Shown piece by piece: positions 40,300 to 53,264 of a DNA stretch of 64,000 bases. The notes beneath the pieces are model-generated. The model was given only the letters and a program-made list of their open reading frames with translations. It was not told the DNA's origin and did no database searches. The number at the start of each line of letters is the position of its first letter. Position 1 is the first letter of the stretch. The DNA is from Pseudocercospora fijiensis CIRAD86. Lineage: Eukaryota; Ascomycota; Dothideomycetes; Mycosphaerellales; Mycosphaerellaceae. The DNA lies in assembly GCF_000340215.1 (NCBI RefSeq), contig NW_006921532.1, positions 3,265,337 to 3,329,336 on the forward strand. Direction: 5' to 3'. Both the position numbers and the translations under genes were made by a program.

Positions 40300-43200
40300 G
40301 GAAAAGTATAGCTCTTAGATAAAGTCGCTTTTAAGAGCCTATACCGATAGAGTTACCTATACCGTTATTACCGAAGAACCTAGGCTACTATTATAGAAGG
40401 AAATATCGATAGTAGAAAGATTTATAGATTAGTTTATTAGCATTATTAGGAAGTATTATACCCGAGGGCGACGATTAATATCTCGTCTTATATTATACTT
40501 TAACGGCTTATAATAAACCTTAGTCTAGCTTACTAGATATAGGGTAGGATATCGAATACTAATTATTAGTAATAGTTAATTGCGGCTATACTAGTTTATC
40601 TTTTATTAACTTATATTACGCGTACTAATACTAGCTCCCTATCTATAACCTAAAGGAGCCTCGTAGATTAACTGCTTTCGACGGTAGTTTCGTAGTAGAC
40701 GTTACTTAGTACGCTAGAGCGACTATTAATATTAATAGCTATATCGAATATAGGGCCTTCTACCTTACTATATTAGGACATTATCCTATTATTCTCGGCC
40801 GCCCGTAGCTTAACAAATATAACCCTCGTATCGACTAGAAGCTTAACCGAGTATAGTTCGACTCCGATTACTATAAGGAATATTATAACGACTTATATAC
40901 TATCGTCCGCGCCTACGGCTTATCCGACTATAAAGATAACGATACGCTAGCTTACGCCGAGCCCGTAGCTATATAGCACTATTAATAGCAACTAGCTTAT
41001 AACCTATTAGATAATACCGATATAGTAAAACTTATCGACTTAATACGAAAGTACTACGTATAACGCGATTGTCCTACGCGCTAATTAGTATTAACTTAGT
41101 TCTTATCTCTGCCCTTACCTCCGCTAATTCCGTTACCTTAACTAGTACGGAAACGCTTATTACTACCGCTTATCTATATTACTAGTATAACTATAGCTCT
41201 AGTAAGCGTATAGGTCTTCGACTAGTAAATAAAGAAGAAGGATTTATTCGTATTCGCTATATTATTACGAGATATAGAAAAAGAGATAGCTAAGAAGAAG
41301 TATATTAACCCCGCCGATAAAGTCCCTTAGTACTATTACGGTAGGCTAATATTGTTCTCGTAGGAAGATACGAAGAAGTTGCTATCGTACCGACTTAGAT
41401 AGAATTACTATATCGATATTATTAAAGGTAAGGAAACGACGTATAGCCCGCTTTACGGTATATCGTACGAGGAATTAGAAGTCCTATATAACTATTTAAA
41501 GGACAACCTCGACAAGGGCTTTATTTAAGTATTAACCTTATAGTACTCTTCGCTAGTACTATTCGTTAAGAAACCTAGTAGAGGTTTACGGTTCTACGTA
41601 GACTATTATAAGCTAAACGAGATTATAGTAAAGAATAGATACCCTATTCCTCTTATTTAAGAGACACTCGATCGATTAAGTAAAGTAGTAATATATACTA
41701 AACTCGATATTATCTCGGCCTTTAATTAACTTCGTATCGAACTAGGTTACGAGTAGAAAATAGCCTTCCGTACCCGTTATAGTCTCTTCGAATATAAGGT
41801 TATACTATTCGGGCTCTATAACGTACTATTAACCTTTTAGTAATATATTAATAACGCTCTCCGACCCTTCCTCGACGTATTCTATACCGCGTATCTAGAT
41901 AATATACTTATCTACTCTAATTCGATCGAAGAATATCGCTATTACGTATACTAAGTAATAGACGTACTCCTTAAAGCCGGCCTACGAGCTAATATATTAA
42001 AGTTAGAGTTTAAGGTAATAATAGTTAAGTACCTAGGTCTCGTTATTAGTACTAATAGTATCTATATAGACGATAAGAAGATCGAAGCCGTACGCGACTA
42101 GCCTATTCCTACTAATATTAAAAATATATAGTCCTTCTTCGGCTTCGCGAACTTCTATTAACGCTTTATCCGTAACTTTATATATATCGTTAAACTTATA
42201 GTCCTACTAACGTATAAAGATACGCCCTTTGTATAGATAGTAGCCTACTAAGACTCCTTTAAACGACTTAAAGCTACGTTTATCTCTACGCTAGTATTAG
42301 CTTATTATAACCCGGACCTATTCGTAATAATCGAGACCGACGCTTCCGATTATATTACTACTAGTATTATATCTTAACTATATATCGACGGCGTATAGAA
42401 ACCTATTACTTACTTCTCGAAGAAGATAATGCCCGCTAAATATAACTACGAGATCTACGATAAAGAGCTTCTTACTATTATTAAAGCCTTTAAATTATAG
42501 AGGCCCGAATTAGAAGGTTACCGATTTAATAAAGAGCCTATCTAAGTTATTACCGATTACCGCAATCTATAGTTCTATATATCTACTAAGTAACTTAATC
42601 GCCGCTAAGCTCGCTAAAGCGAATTCCTTAGTAGGTTTAACTTCGAGATTATATACCGTCCTAGTAGATAAGGAGCTAAGCCGGACTTACTTATATATCG
42701 CTCCGCCGACCTACCTTTATTAGCTAAGAACCTACGTATTAAATACAACTATTAGCTTATATTAAAGCTATATAACCTAGCCGTAGATCTCCGATCCGCC
42801 GTATATAAGATCTTCTCCTTAGGGTTAGGGTTAGGGTTAGGGTTAGGGTTAGGGTTAGGGTTGCGCAACCCTAAGGTAAATAATTGCAATTCTCGAAGAA
42901 ACGGACAATTTTACGACTTTTACGTTTTTTACGATAATAACCCTTAGGGTTAGGGTTAGGGTAAGGGTTACGATAAACCTTAATTTACGAAAGCCCGTAT
43001 TAATACTATAAGTAACGATATAGTTATATTTACTATAGAGGCTCTTAGCGCTAAGACCTTTATTAACGCCGAGAATATTACTAAGCGAGTTCGAGATACC
43101 TTAATTAAGGATACTCTCTTCTAGTAAGTAAAAGGATACCTCCGTAGTAGAATAGACCCTTCTAATAATCTCCTATTATCTCCCTTAGACTACGAAGTTA

Positions 43201-44650
43201 AAGATAATAATCTCCTATTCTACTACGACTATCTTTATATACTAGAAGCTAAGGAAATAGATAAGTCGCTCCGTACTAATATTATCCGTATATACTACGA
43301 CTATTCCGCCGCTAGCTACCCTAGTATTATAAAAACGTTCTATCTCGTTAGCTATAGCTACTACTAGCTATAAATATACGAGGACGTTAAGCGATATATC
43401 GGTACCTACTATACCTACCTCCGGACTAAATCTTTAAAATAAGCTAAACGAGGACTTCTTCGGCCTCTATCCGTACCGACTACTCGATAGAAGAGCGTAA
43501 TAATAGACTTTATTACTAGTTTTCCTAATAGCTCCGGTTATAACTCGATCCTTATTATTATCGATCGACTAACTAAAATATAGTACCTTATTCTATTCGT
43601 ATATAAGGAAGGATACTCGAACGCTTAAGTAGTCGTAGATACCTACCTTACTTATATTTAGAAGCTTTATAGTCTTCCGGATACTATTACTTCCGACCGT
43701 AGTATATAGTTTATTTCTAAATTCTAGAACTACTTATATAAACGCCTATATATTAAGCGTAACCTATCGACCGCCTAGTATTTATAGACTAATAGACAAA
43801 CTAAACGCTTAAATAAAGTTGTCGAGGGATACCTCCGATTATATATAAACTACGAGTAAGATAACTAGAGCCTCTAGCTCCCCGTCGCCGAGTTTATAAT
43901 AAATAACGTACCCTCCGAAACTACCGGATTGTTGCCGTTTTAAGCTAGTTACGGCTATAATCCGCGCCTCGGAAGTAAGCTATTAATATTGCTAGAAGAA
44001 GACCTACTACTTAACTACGATACTTAAGCCTAGATCGACTACTTATAGACCCTCGAAACCTATCTTATCGAATAGATAAGATATTAGTAATCCTATATAG
44101 AAGACTTCGCTAACTAATATCGCCGACCCGCTCCTACCTACTATATCGGTAATAAGGTCTTCCTATTGCTTAAAGGAATAAGCACCGATCGACTAAACGC
44201 TAAGCTCGACGTTAAGAACTTAGGACTATATAAGATTATTAAAGTCGTATTACTATACGCGTACTAATTAAAGTTGCCTAACTTAATATATATATATAAC
44301 GTCTTCTATATCTCGTTACTAACCCTAGTACCGAAGATAGGTATACCTAGTTAATAGTACGAGCCGCCGCCGCTGCTAGTTATCGATAGAGATAAAGAAT
44401 AGGAAGTAGAAAGGATACTAGATATAAAAGGAAAGGGTAAGAATATCTAGTATAAAGTAAAGTAGATTAGATACGATAAACCGATATAGGAAGTTACCGA
44501 GAACGTTACTAATACGCTAGAAGTAGTAGAAGACTATTATACTCGATATCCGCGCAAACCGCGACCGCCGCGTATTACTAACTCCGCGATACTAACGCGA
44601 CTAAGCGCTCTACTATTAGTCGCTATAATCGTAACCCTTTAACGATAAGT
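40300..44650 (+). pseudogene. E2 pol (protease, RT, RNase H, integrase), RIP-destroyed
   Basis: Boundaries approximate. Recognisable through many TAA/TAG codons: RT start (LYGISYEELEVLYNYL, about 41450), [21 protein letters not shown] (in part, about 41545-41610), FGLYNVLLTF, the catalytic box as YLDNILIYS (about 41895; normally YLDDILIYS), FGFANFY and RFIRNF (about 42140), RNase H at about 42300-42760, and integrase with IGTYYTYLRTKS (the zinc-binding CxxC mutated to Tyr), VPTTR, IDRLTKI and SDRS (about 43390-43710). The gene order protease-RT-RNase H-integrase defines Ty3/gypsy. Confidence 0.88.
42819..42970 (+). repeat. Telomere-like (TTAGGG)n tracts in E2 pol, both orientations
   Basis: (TTAGGG)7 at 42819-42860, then the palindrome TTAGGGTTGCGCAACCCTAA, a non-repeat spacer, and a second TTAGGG tract at 42944-42970. 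It lies between the RNase H and integrase parts, and the pol frame is continuous on both sides. Confidence 0.85.
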
Positions 44651-44692
44651 AAGTAAAGCGCTATAGACGTCGCCTACGAAGGGGGGGAGTAC

Positions 44693-44921
44693 TATTACGA
44701 TCTTAGCGACTTGTATATAAAATTTGAAGTTACGTAACGGGGCTAGCTAATGCTATCCCGGGGGTATTATTAGACCTAAGCTACAAGTAACCCGAAGTTA
44801 CGTAACTCGATACCTAAGGCATCCGCCGAGCGGATAAAAGCCTCTTCCGTAAGAGAGCCTCTCTCTCTTCCTTCTCTAACTCGTTATTAATTTAGATAGC
44901 TATCTAATTAATATCTTAATA
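44693..44921 (+). repeat. 3' LTR of E2
   Basis: 229 bp, same length as the 5' copy; preceded by the polypurine tract and followed by the TATAA target duplication. Confidence 0.93.
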
Positions 44922-45007
44922 TATAATAAGGTAGAAGCTATAGTTAGTAGGCCTAGGTGCCCTTAGGTTCTCGGATACGAAAAGGACTAATAAACCGTAG
45001 TACTAAC

Positions 45008-45195
45008 TATAAGAAGGGTATATTAGTAGGTAGATAGGGTAGTAGTAGGTACGAGTAGTATTCGATAGAGAACTAGGAGGAGAAGGAGGAAGGCAGGCTA
45101 GTTAGCCTAACGCTAAGCGCTAAGCCCTACCTAAGGCACTAAGACCCTAGCTTTACTCGAGCTAGTTATATACCAATTACGTATAGCCTCTAATA
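45008..45195 (-). repeat. 3' LTR of X2
   Basis: 188 bp. Differs from the other X2 LTR at six positions, all transitions. The right end reads CTAATA where the partner keeps CTAACA. Confidence 0.92.
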
Positions 45196-46361
45196 TACGC
45201 TTCCCTTCTAAAGGCCGCGCCCTCGTAGCCTTTCTATATTCTAACCTCGACCTCTATTACTACTAACTTAGCAAGTCTAATAAGCTGTTTAGCCGCGCTA
45301 AATTAAACACTTAACTACCTAATTATATAACTATATTAAACCTTACCTTTAATACAATGTCTAACTCTAACTACGCTATCCTTATATATAATAAAGTAAT
45401 ATATAACTATAAGAATTAAGGACTATCGACTAATTACAATACGAGCGCGTCTTCCCTACTATAATAGATAGACGTACGAGGTATTGCAGCCCTACCTCCG
45501 TTCTAAGTAATATCGTACCGAGTTCTTTGCGTCTACTCTTAAAAGACCTAGCAATGTCCGCTTCCGAGGGTTTGTCCGCTTCTAAGGGTTATTGTTCTTA
45601 TTGTTCGTAGTTTCGCTAGCTCTAATTAGCTAGGTTTAGTAGCCTTTAATTGTTAATCTTATCTTATCTTTTCCGAAAAAACATAGCTTGTCTAGTTTCT
45701 ATAGGTAAAGGCTATTATAAGTGTAGTAGTAGAGGTTCGCTTCGCTTAAAGGGTTAGATAGATCGAGGAGTAACCTATTGTCCGCAAGATCGACCCTAGC
45801 TAGCTTAGCTCTATAGTTTTACCCTTAGTTAGTCTATTAGTCGCTTAATCTTTTAGGCGGCTTAAAGTTTTAATTAAAGTTTTAATTAAAGGTGCTTCGG
45901 CTCGTAGTATAGGTAAGGTTGTACCCGTAGGCGTAGTAACAATAGTAAGTAATATTAATAATAGCGGTACTAGCCGTCTTAGCGCTAACTTTACCTTGCT
46001 TCTAATTTCCTTCTTTAACTAACAACAACTTAGTAACACCGTTACTAATATAGCGGTGTCCTTCCTTTCTTAAATAGCAATACACTCCGTAATACTGTTA
46101 CTAATATAGCCGCGCCGGCCGCGCCGTCCTTCGCTAGCTCGTAGCGCGACGCTATTATCTTCGCGCGTATTACCCTTATCGATCGCTTAGGCCTTAGGGC
46201 TTCGATAGAATAAAGGAATAAGAGGGGGCGCTAAGGGAAGGGTCTTATATAGTACGCTAGTAAAGAGGTAGATTCTATAATAGTATAGTCTTATTGTCCT
46301 TTGTTACTAACAATTGCTTGCCTCTAACTAGTTAGCTAATAGTACCCCGGGGGTAGAATTG
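45196..46361 (-). pseudogene. X2 internal 3' region (RIP-mutated)
   Basis: Matches 36437 to about 37590 of X1. No open frames. Begins (minus strand) with a polypurine tract next to the LTR and ends at the E3 insertion with AATTG. Confidence 0.7.
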
Positions 46362-46707
46362 TATTACGGTTACTCGCGACAGATCGTTAAGTAACTTCTT
46401 ATTACGTACAAGCCGAGGCTTCTTTAGAGAGGCTAATACAAGCGGGAGGCAGAGACAGAATAATTAGTATAAAGGTAATTCTAATTAGTAAGTAAGTAAT
46501 ATAAGTTAAACGCCTCGAGCTATAAGGGCATTCCGGCGTTCCTAAATATAAAGGAGATATCTTGTCTATAGTCGTAAGCGACGTAAGCGACGCTATCGCT
46601 CTCGACCGCTCCTATCGCTCCTAGTAAGATAGAGCGACAGCTTAGCCTACTAGTCTTAGCGTCGCTCTAAGATTATATAAGGACTCTAACTAATTAGATC
46701 CGTAACA
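46362..46707 (-). repeat. 3' LTR of E3
   Basis: 346 bp, starting TATTACGGTTACTCGCGAC and ending GATCCGTAACA. Differs from its partner by transitions only (about eleven). Confidence 0.92.
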
Positions 46708-47480
46708 CTATCCCCCTCCTTAAGCGGGATAGTCCCTTATTCCGGAACTTTCTAATTCTAACTTCTTTGCTATACTAAAGTTATTAAAGGACTTGTCTTC
46801 TCGTTAGCGTAAGGAAAATATCGCAAATAATATCCTTACCGACTGCCTCGAAATACCGATCCGCTACTTTTATTACGAACAGGCCGATAAATCCTACAAA
46901 GTCGATCTCCGTTCCGGCCGCTACTCCGAGTGCGCCCTATACGGCTAGTCCTATAATATGCAAGTTACTTATATAGAGTATAAAAAAATCCGGAAGGCGC
47001 GCCTAAAGATAGCTAAAGATCTCGAAGCGGCCGAAGAGGAGGAAGACCTCCTTACGCGGAAGCTTTTCGAGTATCGCGTAAAGGTCCGTCGCTTACGTAA
47101 GTCGCTACGTATAAAGGAAGATTAGGAGGTACAAGCTCTTAAGGCAGAGGAAGCCTCTATTTAATAGGCGGAGGAGCTTAAAAGAGAGCTAGGCTCTTCG
47201 CCTATAAAGCCGATAATATTCTCGTTGCCTACTAACGAGCCGTTTCCCCTAGATAGCCGATTATAGATATCGCCTTATAACTAGAGTCGTCTAGATAGGA
47301 CGTCCTAGCCTACCTCTAAAATTCCTAGTAGGAGTGCCGAGAGTCTAGTGTCTTAAAGGTATATATTTTTAATGTTTCCTATCTATTTTATCTTCTAGCT
47401 AGTTAGTCTAGTAGTATAATTCTTAGCTACAAAAGACATAGTTGCTAGGTACGCTATTAGAGTCCCCGCTCCTCGAGCTA

Positions 47481-47573
47481 TACTGCCCTAGGTCGTTAAG
47501 AACTCTAAGGCGCTATAATCGATAGGGTCTAAGAGGTCGTAGGTTCAATTCCTATACTAGTTATTTCTTTTTT
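47481..47573 (+). other. tRNA- or SINE-like sequence inside E3 (decayed)
   Basis: Contains a perfect pol III B-box/T-loop core, GGTTCAATTCC (47542-47552), flanked by a pairable T-stem (GTAGG/CCTAT), a weaker A-box-like taggtcgttaag about 50 bases upstream and a T-run just downstream (tttctttttt). The acceptor stem does not pair as read, so it is not an intact tRNA. A RIP-damaged tRNA copy or SINE head is likely; chance is possible. Confidence 0.35.
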
Positions 47574-47699
47574 GTCCGGTTTTAATATTTTTTAATTATC
47601 TACTAATAGTTCTATAGGTTTTCTTTTAGTTCCTAGGTGTTTTCTAAATGTAGGTATCCTTTCTATTTAATAAGGTATTTCTAACCTTGCTAATCTAGG

Positions 47700-50600
47700 A
47701 TTTCCTCGACTTTAAACTCGTTTTCTTCCTTAGGTTAGAAGTAAAATGTTTCTTAATACGGTGTTTCGGCGTCTGTAGGTTCTAGTATAGAGATATAGAA
47801 TACTAGGTGGATTTTCGCGTCGTCCGGTAGTTTAAGTCGGTAATTAACTAGTCCTTTAGGCTTATTAATTAGAAATAGCCCGACTTTAACGTAGTCTAGT
47901 TTCTTAGTCGATCTCCGGGTTTTTAGATTCTTTGTTAGGAGGTAGACCTTATCCCCCTTTTTTAGCTAAGGTGCTATTTTTCGTTTAGCATTATATAGTC
48001 CCGTAATCTTCTCTTAAGACTCGGCAATTGCCCTTTGCAATTCTTTATATACCTGCTTTAAGTCTTCTAAAGCGACTATCGCTTTATCCGCGTATAGATA
48101 CTATAAATACTATTCCCCGAACAGCTACGGATGTTTCCTAAAATTAGCGAAGAATAGTGTCTCTTTCGTAGTCTTAGATTGTTGGTTGTTTAGTGCAAGT
48201 TATGCTATAGGCAATAGCGATGCCTAATTGTTTTGTGCGTAATTGACGTAGTACCGTAAGTATACCTCTAAGGCCTAATTCTTAACTTCCGTTTAGCCGT
48301 CTATCTATAGATAGTATGCCGTTAATAGCTTGTGCTTAATTCTAAGCGTCGCTGTAAGCGTCTTCTAGTAGTTTAACGTAAAGAGCTTGTCTCTATCCGT
48401 AATATAGGTCTTTAGAAATCCGTAGTATCGTATAAGTCTATCTAGTACGAGGTATCCGAGTTGCTCTGCCGTACTTGCTTCGTTAGTAGGAATGAAGTGT
48501 ACGTATTTCGTAAGCCTATCGACTATAACAAGTATTATATCGTAGCTATGTCCTATAACCGGATCCTTAGACTTCGGTAGTTTCGTAATAAAGTCTATTA
48601 TAACTTCGTCCTATAGTTTATCTAGTAGCGTCCTAAATTAGATATATCTATATCTAGCGTGTCTATTAGCCTTGTTACGCTAACATTGTAGACATTTCTT
48701 AATATATTCTAGAACTCGTTATCGTATATATAGGAATCTAAAGCTTCGCTTAACTAGTTCTATTGTTTTTGAAACTCTAAGGTATCTATTTTCTAGTCCG
48801 TCGTAGTGTTGTCGTATACACTCCGTAACTCGTTCCTTAGGTACTTAGTATTTCCTATGTTCGATTAGAAACTGTTCTTCTATATCCTAAAGAACTCGTA
48901 TAATATAGTTGAATTCTTTTGTATTAGTACTAAGGCTTCCGTCTTAGTTTGCTTTTAATATCTGCTGCTATACTAGTTCGTAACCCTCTATATAGTCGCT
49001 ACGGCGGCTTAGTACGTCGGCTCGTCCGTTCTCGCGTCCTAGGGTATAGCGGATTTCGAACTTATACTATCCTAGTAGCTCCGACTAGCGGGCCTGTCTC
49101 CGGGTTAGTACTTTAGTCGTAGTAAAGTAAGTTAGATTCTTATAATTAGAAAGAATCGTAAGACTTAGTACTCCTTCCGCGTATACTCGCTAGTATTATA
49201 GTAATACAACTATTGCAAGTAGCTCCTTATTATAGATATCGTAGTTCTGTTCCGCGGGTAATATCTTTCTCGAGTAATAGGCTACCGGGTATCGTTTCCC
49301 GTTATGCTCCTATATAAGGCATGCTCCTATAGCCCTATCCGACGCGTCTGTTTCTATCTAGACCGCCTTATTCCTATCGAATAATCGTAGCGTTAGCGTA
49401 GAAACGCATTACTTCTTTAGCTACCTAAACGCTTCGTCTTCCTTCGTGCTCTAGTTCTATTTCTTGTCCTTCTTTATAAGCTCCGTAAGGGGTACCGCTG
49501 TCTTAGAGTAGCCCTCGATGAATTTTCTATTATAGTTAGCTAATCCTAGGAATGATTGTACGTCTTTAACGCATATAGGCGTTAGCTATTCCTATATTAA
49601 CTTGGTTTTTTCTAGATCGATCCTAATTCCTATAGTGCTAATAATAAATCCTAGGAATTTGACTTCCTTCTTATAGAATTCGCATTTCTTAGGTGCAGTC
49701 TTAAATCCTACTTAAGTAAATCGTTTAAAGACGTCCTATACTATTCGTATATAGTCCGCGAGAGCTCCTTTAGTATAGACTAAGATATCGTCTATATATG
49801 CGATAACGTATATATCTAGAAGGTCTCGGAGGACTTCGTTTATAAGGTCTTAATATAACGCTAGGGCATTTGTAAGTCCTATAGGCATAACTAAGAATTC
49901 GTAAAGCCTATATCTTGTTCGGAATGCTGTTATCTATTCGTATCTAGCTACTATACGTATTGCGTAAAACGTATCGCGTAGGTTAATCTTCGTATACTAG
50001 TCTAATCTAGTTAATCGGTCTTGTATTTCTTCGATGTTCGGTAGTAGGTACCGATTCTTAATTGTAATATCGTTAAGTCGTCTAAAATCGACTACTAGCC
50101 GTCCTTCGTCTAATCCGGCTTTCGGAACGAACATTACTAGTAAGGCTACCGAGGATATCGACTTCCGTATCTAGCCTTTTTCTAATTTCTCTTTTAGCTA
50201 CTTGTCTAGGGTTTTAAGCTCTTTCTTAGACATTGCGTATAAGGGTCCCTATAGAGGCTCTTTCCTAGGCTGTAAGTGTATCTTATAATCCTATAGTTAG
50301 TGTTTAGGTAAGGCTGCCTTGCCTCTCTCCTCTTTAAAGAGTCGCTTCTACTTACTATACTCTTTAGGAATGTCTAGGTCCGAGATTCTAGTTTCATTCT
50401 TCGATAGTATATAACTTCTATCCTTCCCGTAATTATTATTATAACCCTCCTAACCTAACGGTAGTATCGATCCGGGTTGAATACGGTTCTCCGTAATTCC
50501 TATCGACGTAAACGTCTTACAAATCGCCCTACGTTTGTTAATCTTATCTACCTACGAATGCTACCGCTATATAGGTTGAATGCCGATTATATAGTCGCAT

Positions 50601-52850
50601 TCCTTAAATATAAGTACTCCTTTTCTCTAGTCTACGACTAGGTTATACTTTCTTAACTAAGATATACCTAATACAATGTTATAACTAGCTATATTAGTAA
50701 TATCTAAGACAATCTCCTCGTAGTGCTATTAGATAGCTAGTAGTAACGGTATCGTTTCTCGTTCTATACTAGGTAGCGGTAACCTATCTACTGCTATAAG
50801 TTTATACGCTCCTTCTCTTCTACTTCGGGTTGCGATCCCTCGGCTTTTAACGAATAATTCGGAGGCAAAGTTCCCGCTCGCTCCGGAATCTATTAATATA
50901 CTCGTCGGGTGCCTATTAACGATAACTTTTGTACGGAAGACTGCTATTAATGCTTAAGCGCTTTTAGTATTAAGGAACTCTCTTAGAACGCTCTAATCTA
51001 GAGAGTTAGTCCGTTTCCCGACTAATTAGTAGCCTAACGTTATTCTAACTAGTTACGGATCCGTAGTCCTACCGTTCGTGCTTCTTCGGCGTATAATTTT
51101 TCCTCGAGGGTATCGTTATATATATCTTGTCCCTGCGCTGCTATAGCCTTTCGGTATTGCTAATTTAATCGCTAGACCGTCTAACGTATATCTTAAGTAA
51201 TAATCGTCCTTTCGTCGGGTAGGACGTATCCGTAGGGCGTAATTATACTTCCTATCGGTACTCGCTCTATAATAAAGTTATAGTACGTATAGTCTATAGG
51301 TATCCGGGGGTGATTCTAGAATTTTGCCCGTAAGCTTATCTAGAAATAATTAAATTAGATAGGATCGACCCTCCGTTATTCGTTAACCTTTAGAAACATT
51401 TCCTCGTATTTGCGTACTAGATACAAGGCGATTGTTCGCGCTGCTATAGGTGTATCTATTGTAAACGTAAGGATCGTATCGTCGTTAATCCCGAATTCGT
51501 CTTTACTTTTTTTATTCGTAGTTTCTTCCTCGGTATCTAGACTTCCTTCTAAATCTTCTTACTATTCCTCCTCTTACTAAGGAGACTCCGGTACTTCTAA
51601 GATAGCTCCTAACTCCTCCCCGGGAGGGAATGAAGCTTCCGGATCTCGGTTTTCTTTATCGTCGGTATCTAAGCAAGATTTATTAATCGTTTCTTCTTCT
51701 AACTAGGATTTCGCATCTTCTCGTACGAGTCGCCTAATCTAAGGGAAGAATCCTGCTTCTACTTTAGTAGAATAATGAATTTAGTATTAGTCGTCGTAAT
51801 AGAATCTCTAGTAAAGGGTTCTATATATAGGTTCTTATCGTCGTACTATTATACAGATTTGTTGTAGCTCTTTCTTTACGACCTCTACGTAGGTCCTCGG
51901 CGCGTTATTAATAGAGTATAGCTCTACTACTATTCGGTGGCCTTCTCTACCCGGGTCCTTTCGTTATATTATATTAAACTGTTCGCGTCGCACTATATTC
52001 TTGCCGCGGCAGTTCCGTACTATATAGCCTTCCTTGCTATACGTATAATAAGTTAATCTTCCTACTTTCTTAGGCGAACTCTTGCCTTTTCTTCCTTTAA
52101 TTGCTCGACCCTTCTAGGTAGCGTCTAGCTCTATTAGTTGCGCACCGTAGTAGTTGTTCCCCTTTAGTTTATTATAGGTACTATAGTTTCGTCTATTATC
52201 GTATCTAGGAGTATAACTAGCTTTTCTAGAAGTCTTAGAATCGTAACGTCGTTCTAAAGCTCGTTCGTAGAGCTTATCGTCGAGATCGATCGTAACCTTA
52301 ACTAATGTTCCTATATTATCTATTTTTCTACCGTCGCGTATAAGCTCGTCTTTAACGTTATCCTTAAGACCTCGCCGATATATTGTTATAAGAGCTTCGT
52401 CGTCCTAATCCGTAAGTTAGGCGTATTCCTAAAATTTAGCGGCGTAATCGGTATATAACCCCTTCTAAGTTAAGTATTAGATAACCCTAACTGCGGTAGC
52501 AACTTCGTTAGAAGATCTAAAGACCTTCTTTATCGCACGCTTAAGATTTTCGTAGCTTGCGAAGATTCTATCCGAATTGTCGGTCCCGTTGCTATCTAGA
52601 TAGGTCCTAAGAAATGGTTTAACCTAATACTAAGCCCTACCTCGTATAAACGTCGTTGCGAAGACTAGCTTTAAGTTATCTTAAACCTAGTTAAACATGA
52701 AATATATATCTATCTAGCTAACCTAGGTATCGAACTTATCTCGGTCGCCGTAATAAAAGTCTAGCTTTCCGATCTTAAGAGAATCGTTTCCGGTATAGGT
52801 TCCGAGTACATTGCTAGCACTAGAGGTAGTACGTCGAGTACTACCTGTCT
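47700..52850 (-). pseudogene. E3 gag-pol, RIP-destroyed
   Basis: Boundaries approximate. On the minus strand: gag with a zinc knuckle at about 52070-52010 (YTYSKEGYIVRNCRGK, formerly CxxC...H...C), RT with the box VIAYIDDILVY at about 49808-49775, RNase H at about 49400-49000, and integrase with DIILVIVDRLTKYVHF at about 48550-48495. The catalytic YIDD survives, but the frame is broken by many stops. Confidence 0.85.
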
Positions 52851-52913
52851 CGCTAGGGGCGGGAGTTCCCCTTCCGACTTGTAATAAGGCACTTATCCTA
52901 AGGGCGTTTAAAG

Positions 52914-53259
52914 TGTTACGGTTACTCGCGACAGATCGTTAAGTAACTTCTTATTACGTGCAAGCCGAGGCTTCTTTAAAGAGGCTAATATAAGCGGGAG
53001 GCAGAGACAGAATAATTGGTATAAAGGTAATTCCAATTAGTAAGTAAGTAATATAAGTTGAACGCCTCGAGCTATAAGGGCATTCCGGCGTTCCTAAATA
53101 CAAAGGAGACATCTTGTCTATAGTCGTAAGCGACGTAAGCGACGCTGTCGCTCTCGACCGCTCCTATCGCTCCTAGTAAGATAGAGCGACAGCTTAGCCT
53201 ACTAGTCTTAGCGTCGCTCTAAGATTATATAAGGACTCTAACCAATTAGATCCGTAACA
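52914..53259 (-). repeat. 5' LTR of E3
   Basis: 346 bp; keeps an intact TGTTACGG start and TAACA end, i.e. less RIP than its partner. Followed by the AATTG target duplication. Confidence 0.93.
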
Positions 53260-53264
53260 AATTG

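Larger units (their letters stand above)
37925..44921 (+). mobile_element. Ty3/gypsy retrotransposon E2, complete with both LTRs, RIP-inactivated
   Basis: Two 229-bp LTRs (37925-38153 and 44693-44921) bracket a plus-strand gag-pol ruin. The five-base target duplication TATAA flanks it exactly (37920-37924 and 44922-44926). A polypurine tract (gaagggggggagtac) lies just before the 3' LTR. The element sits inside X1. It contains three telomere-like tracts, listed separately. Confidence 0.93.
46362..53259 (-). mobile_element. Ty3/gypsy retrotransposon E3, complete with both LTRs, inserted in X2
   Basis: Two 346-bp LTRs (46362-46707 and 52914-53259) flanked by the target duplication AATTG (46357-46361 and 53260-53264). 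Minus orientation: the polypurine tract (AAGGAGGGGGATAG on the minus strand) abuts the left LTR, and all pol motifs read on the minus strand. Removing E3 restores continuous X2 text across the join, matching X1 at 37550-37680. Confidence 0.93.

Noticed and set aside
42819..42970. TTAGGG arrays as a true chromosome end
   Set aside because: Short, in both orientations, and embedded in a retrotransposon with continuous sequence on both sides; not a terminus.
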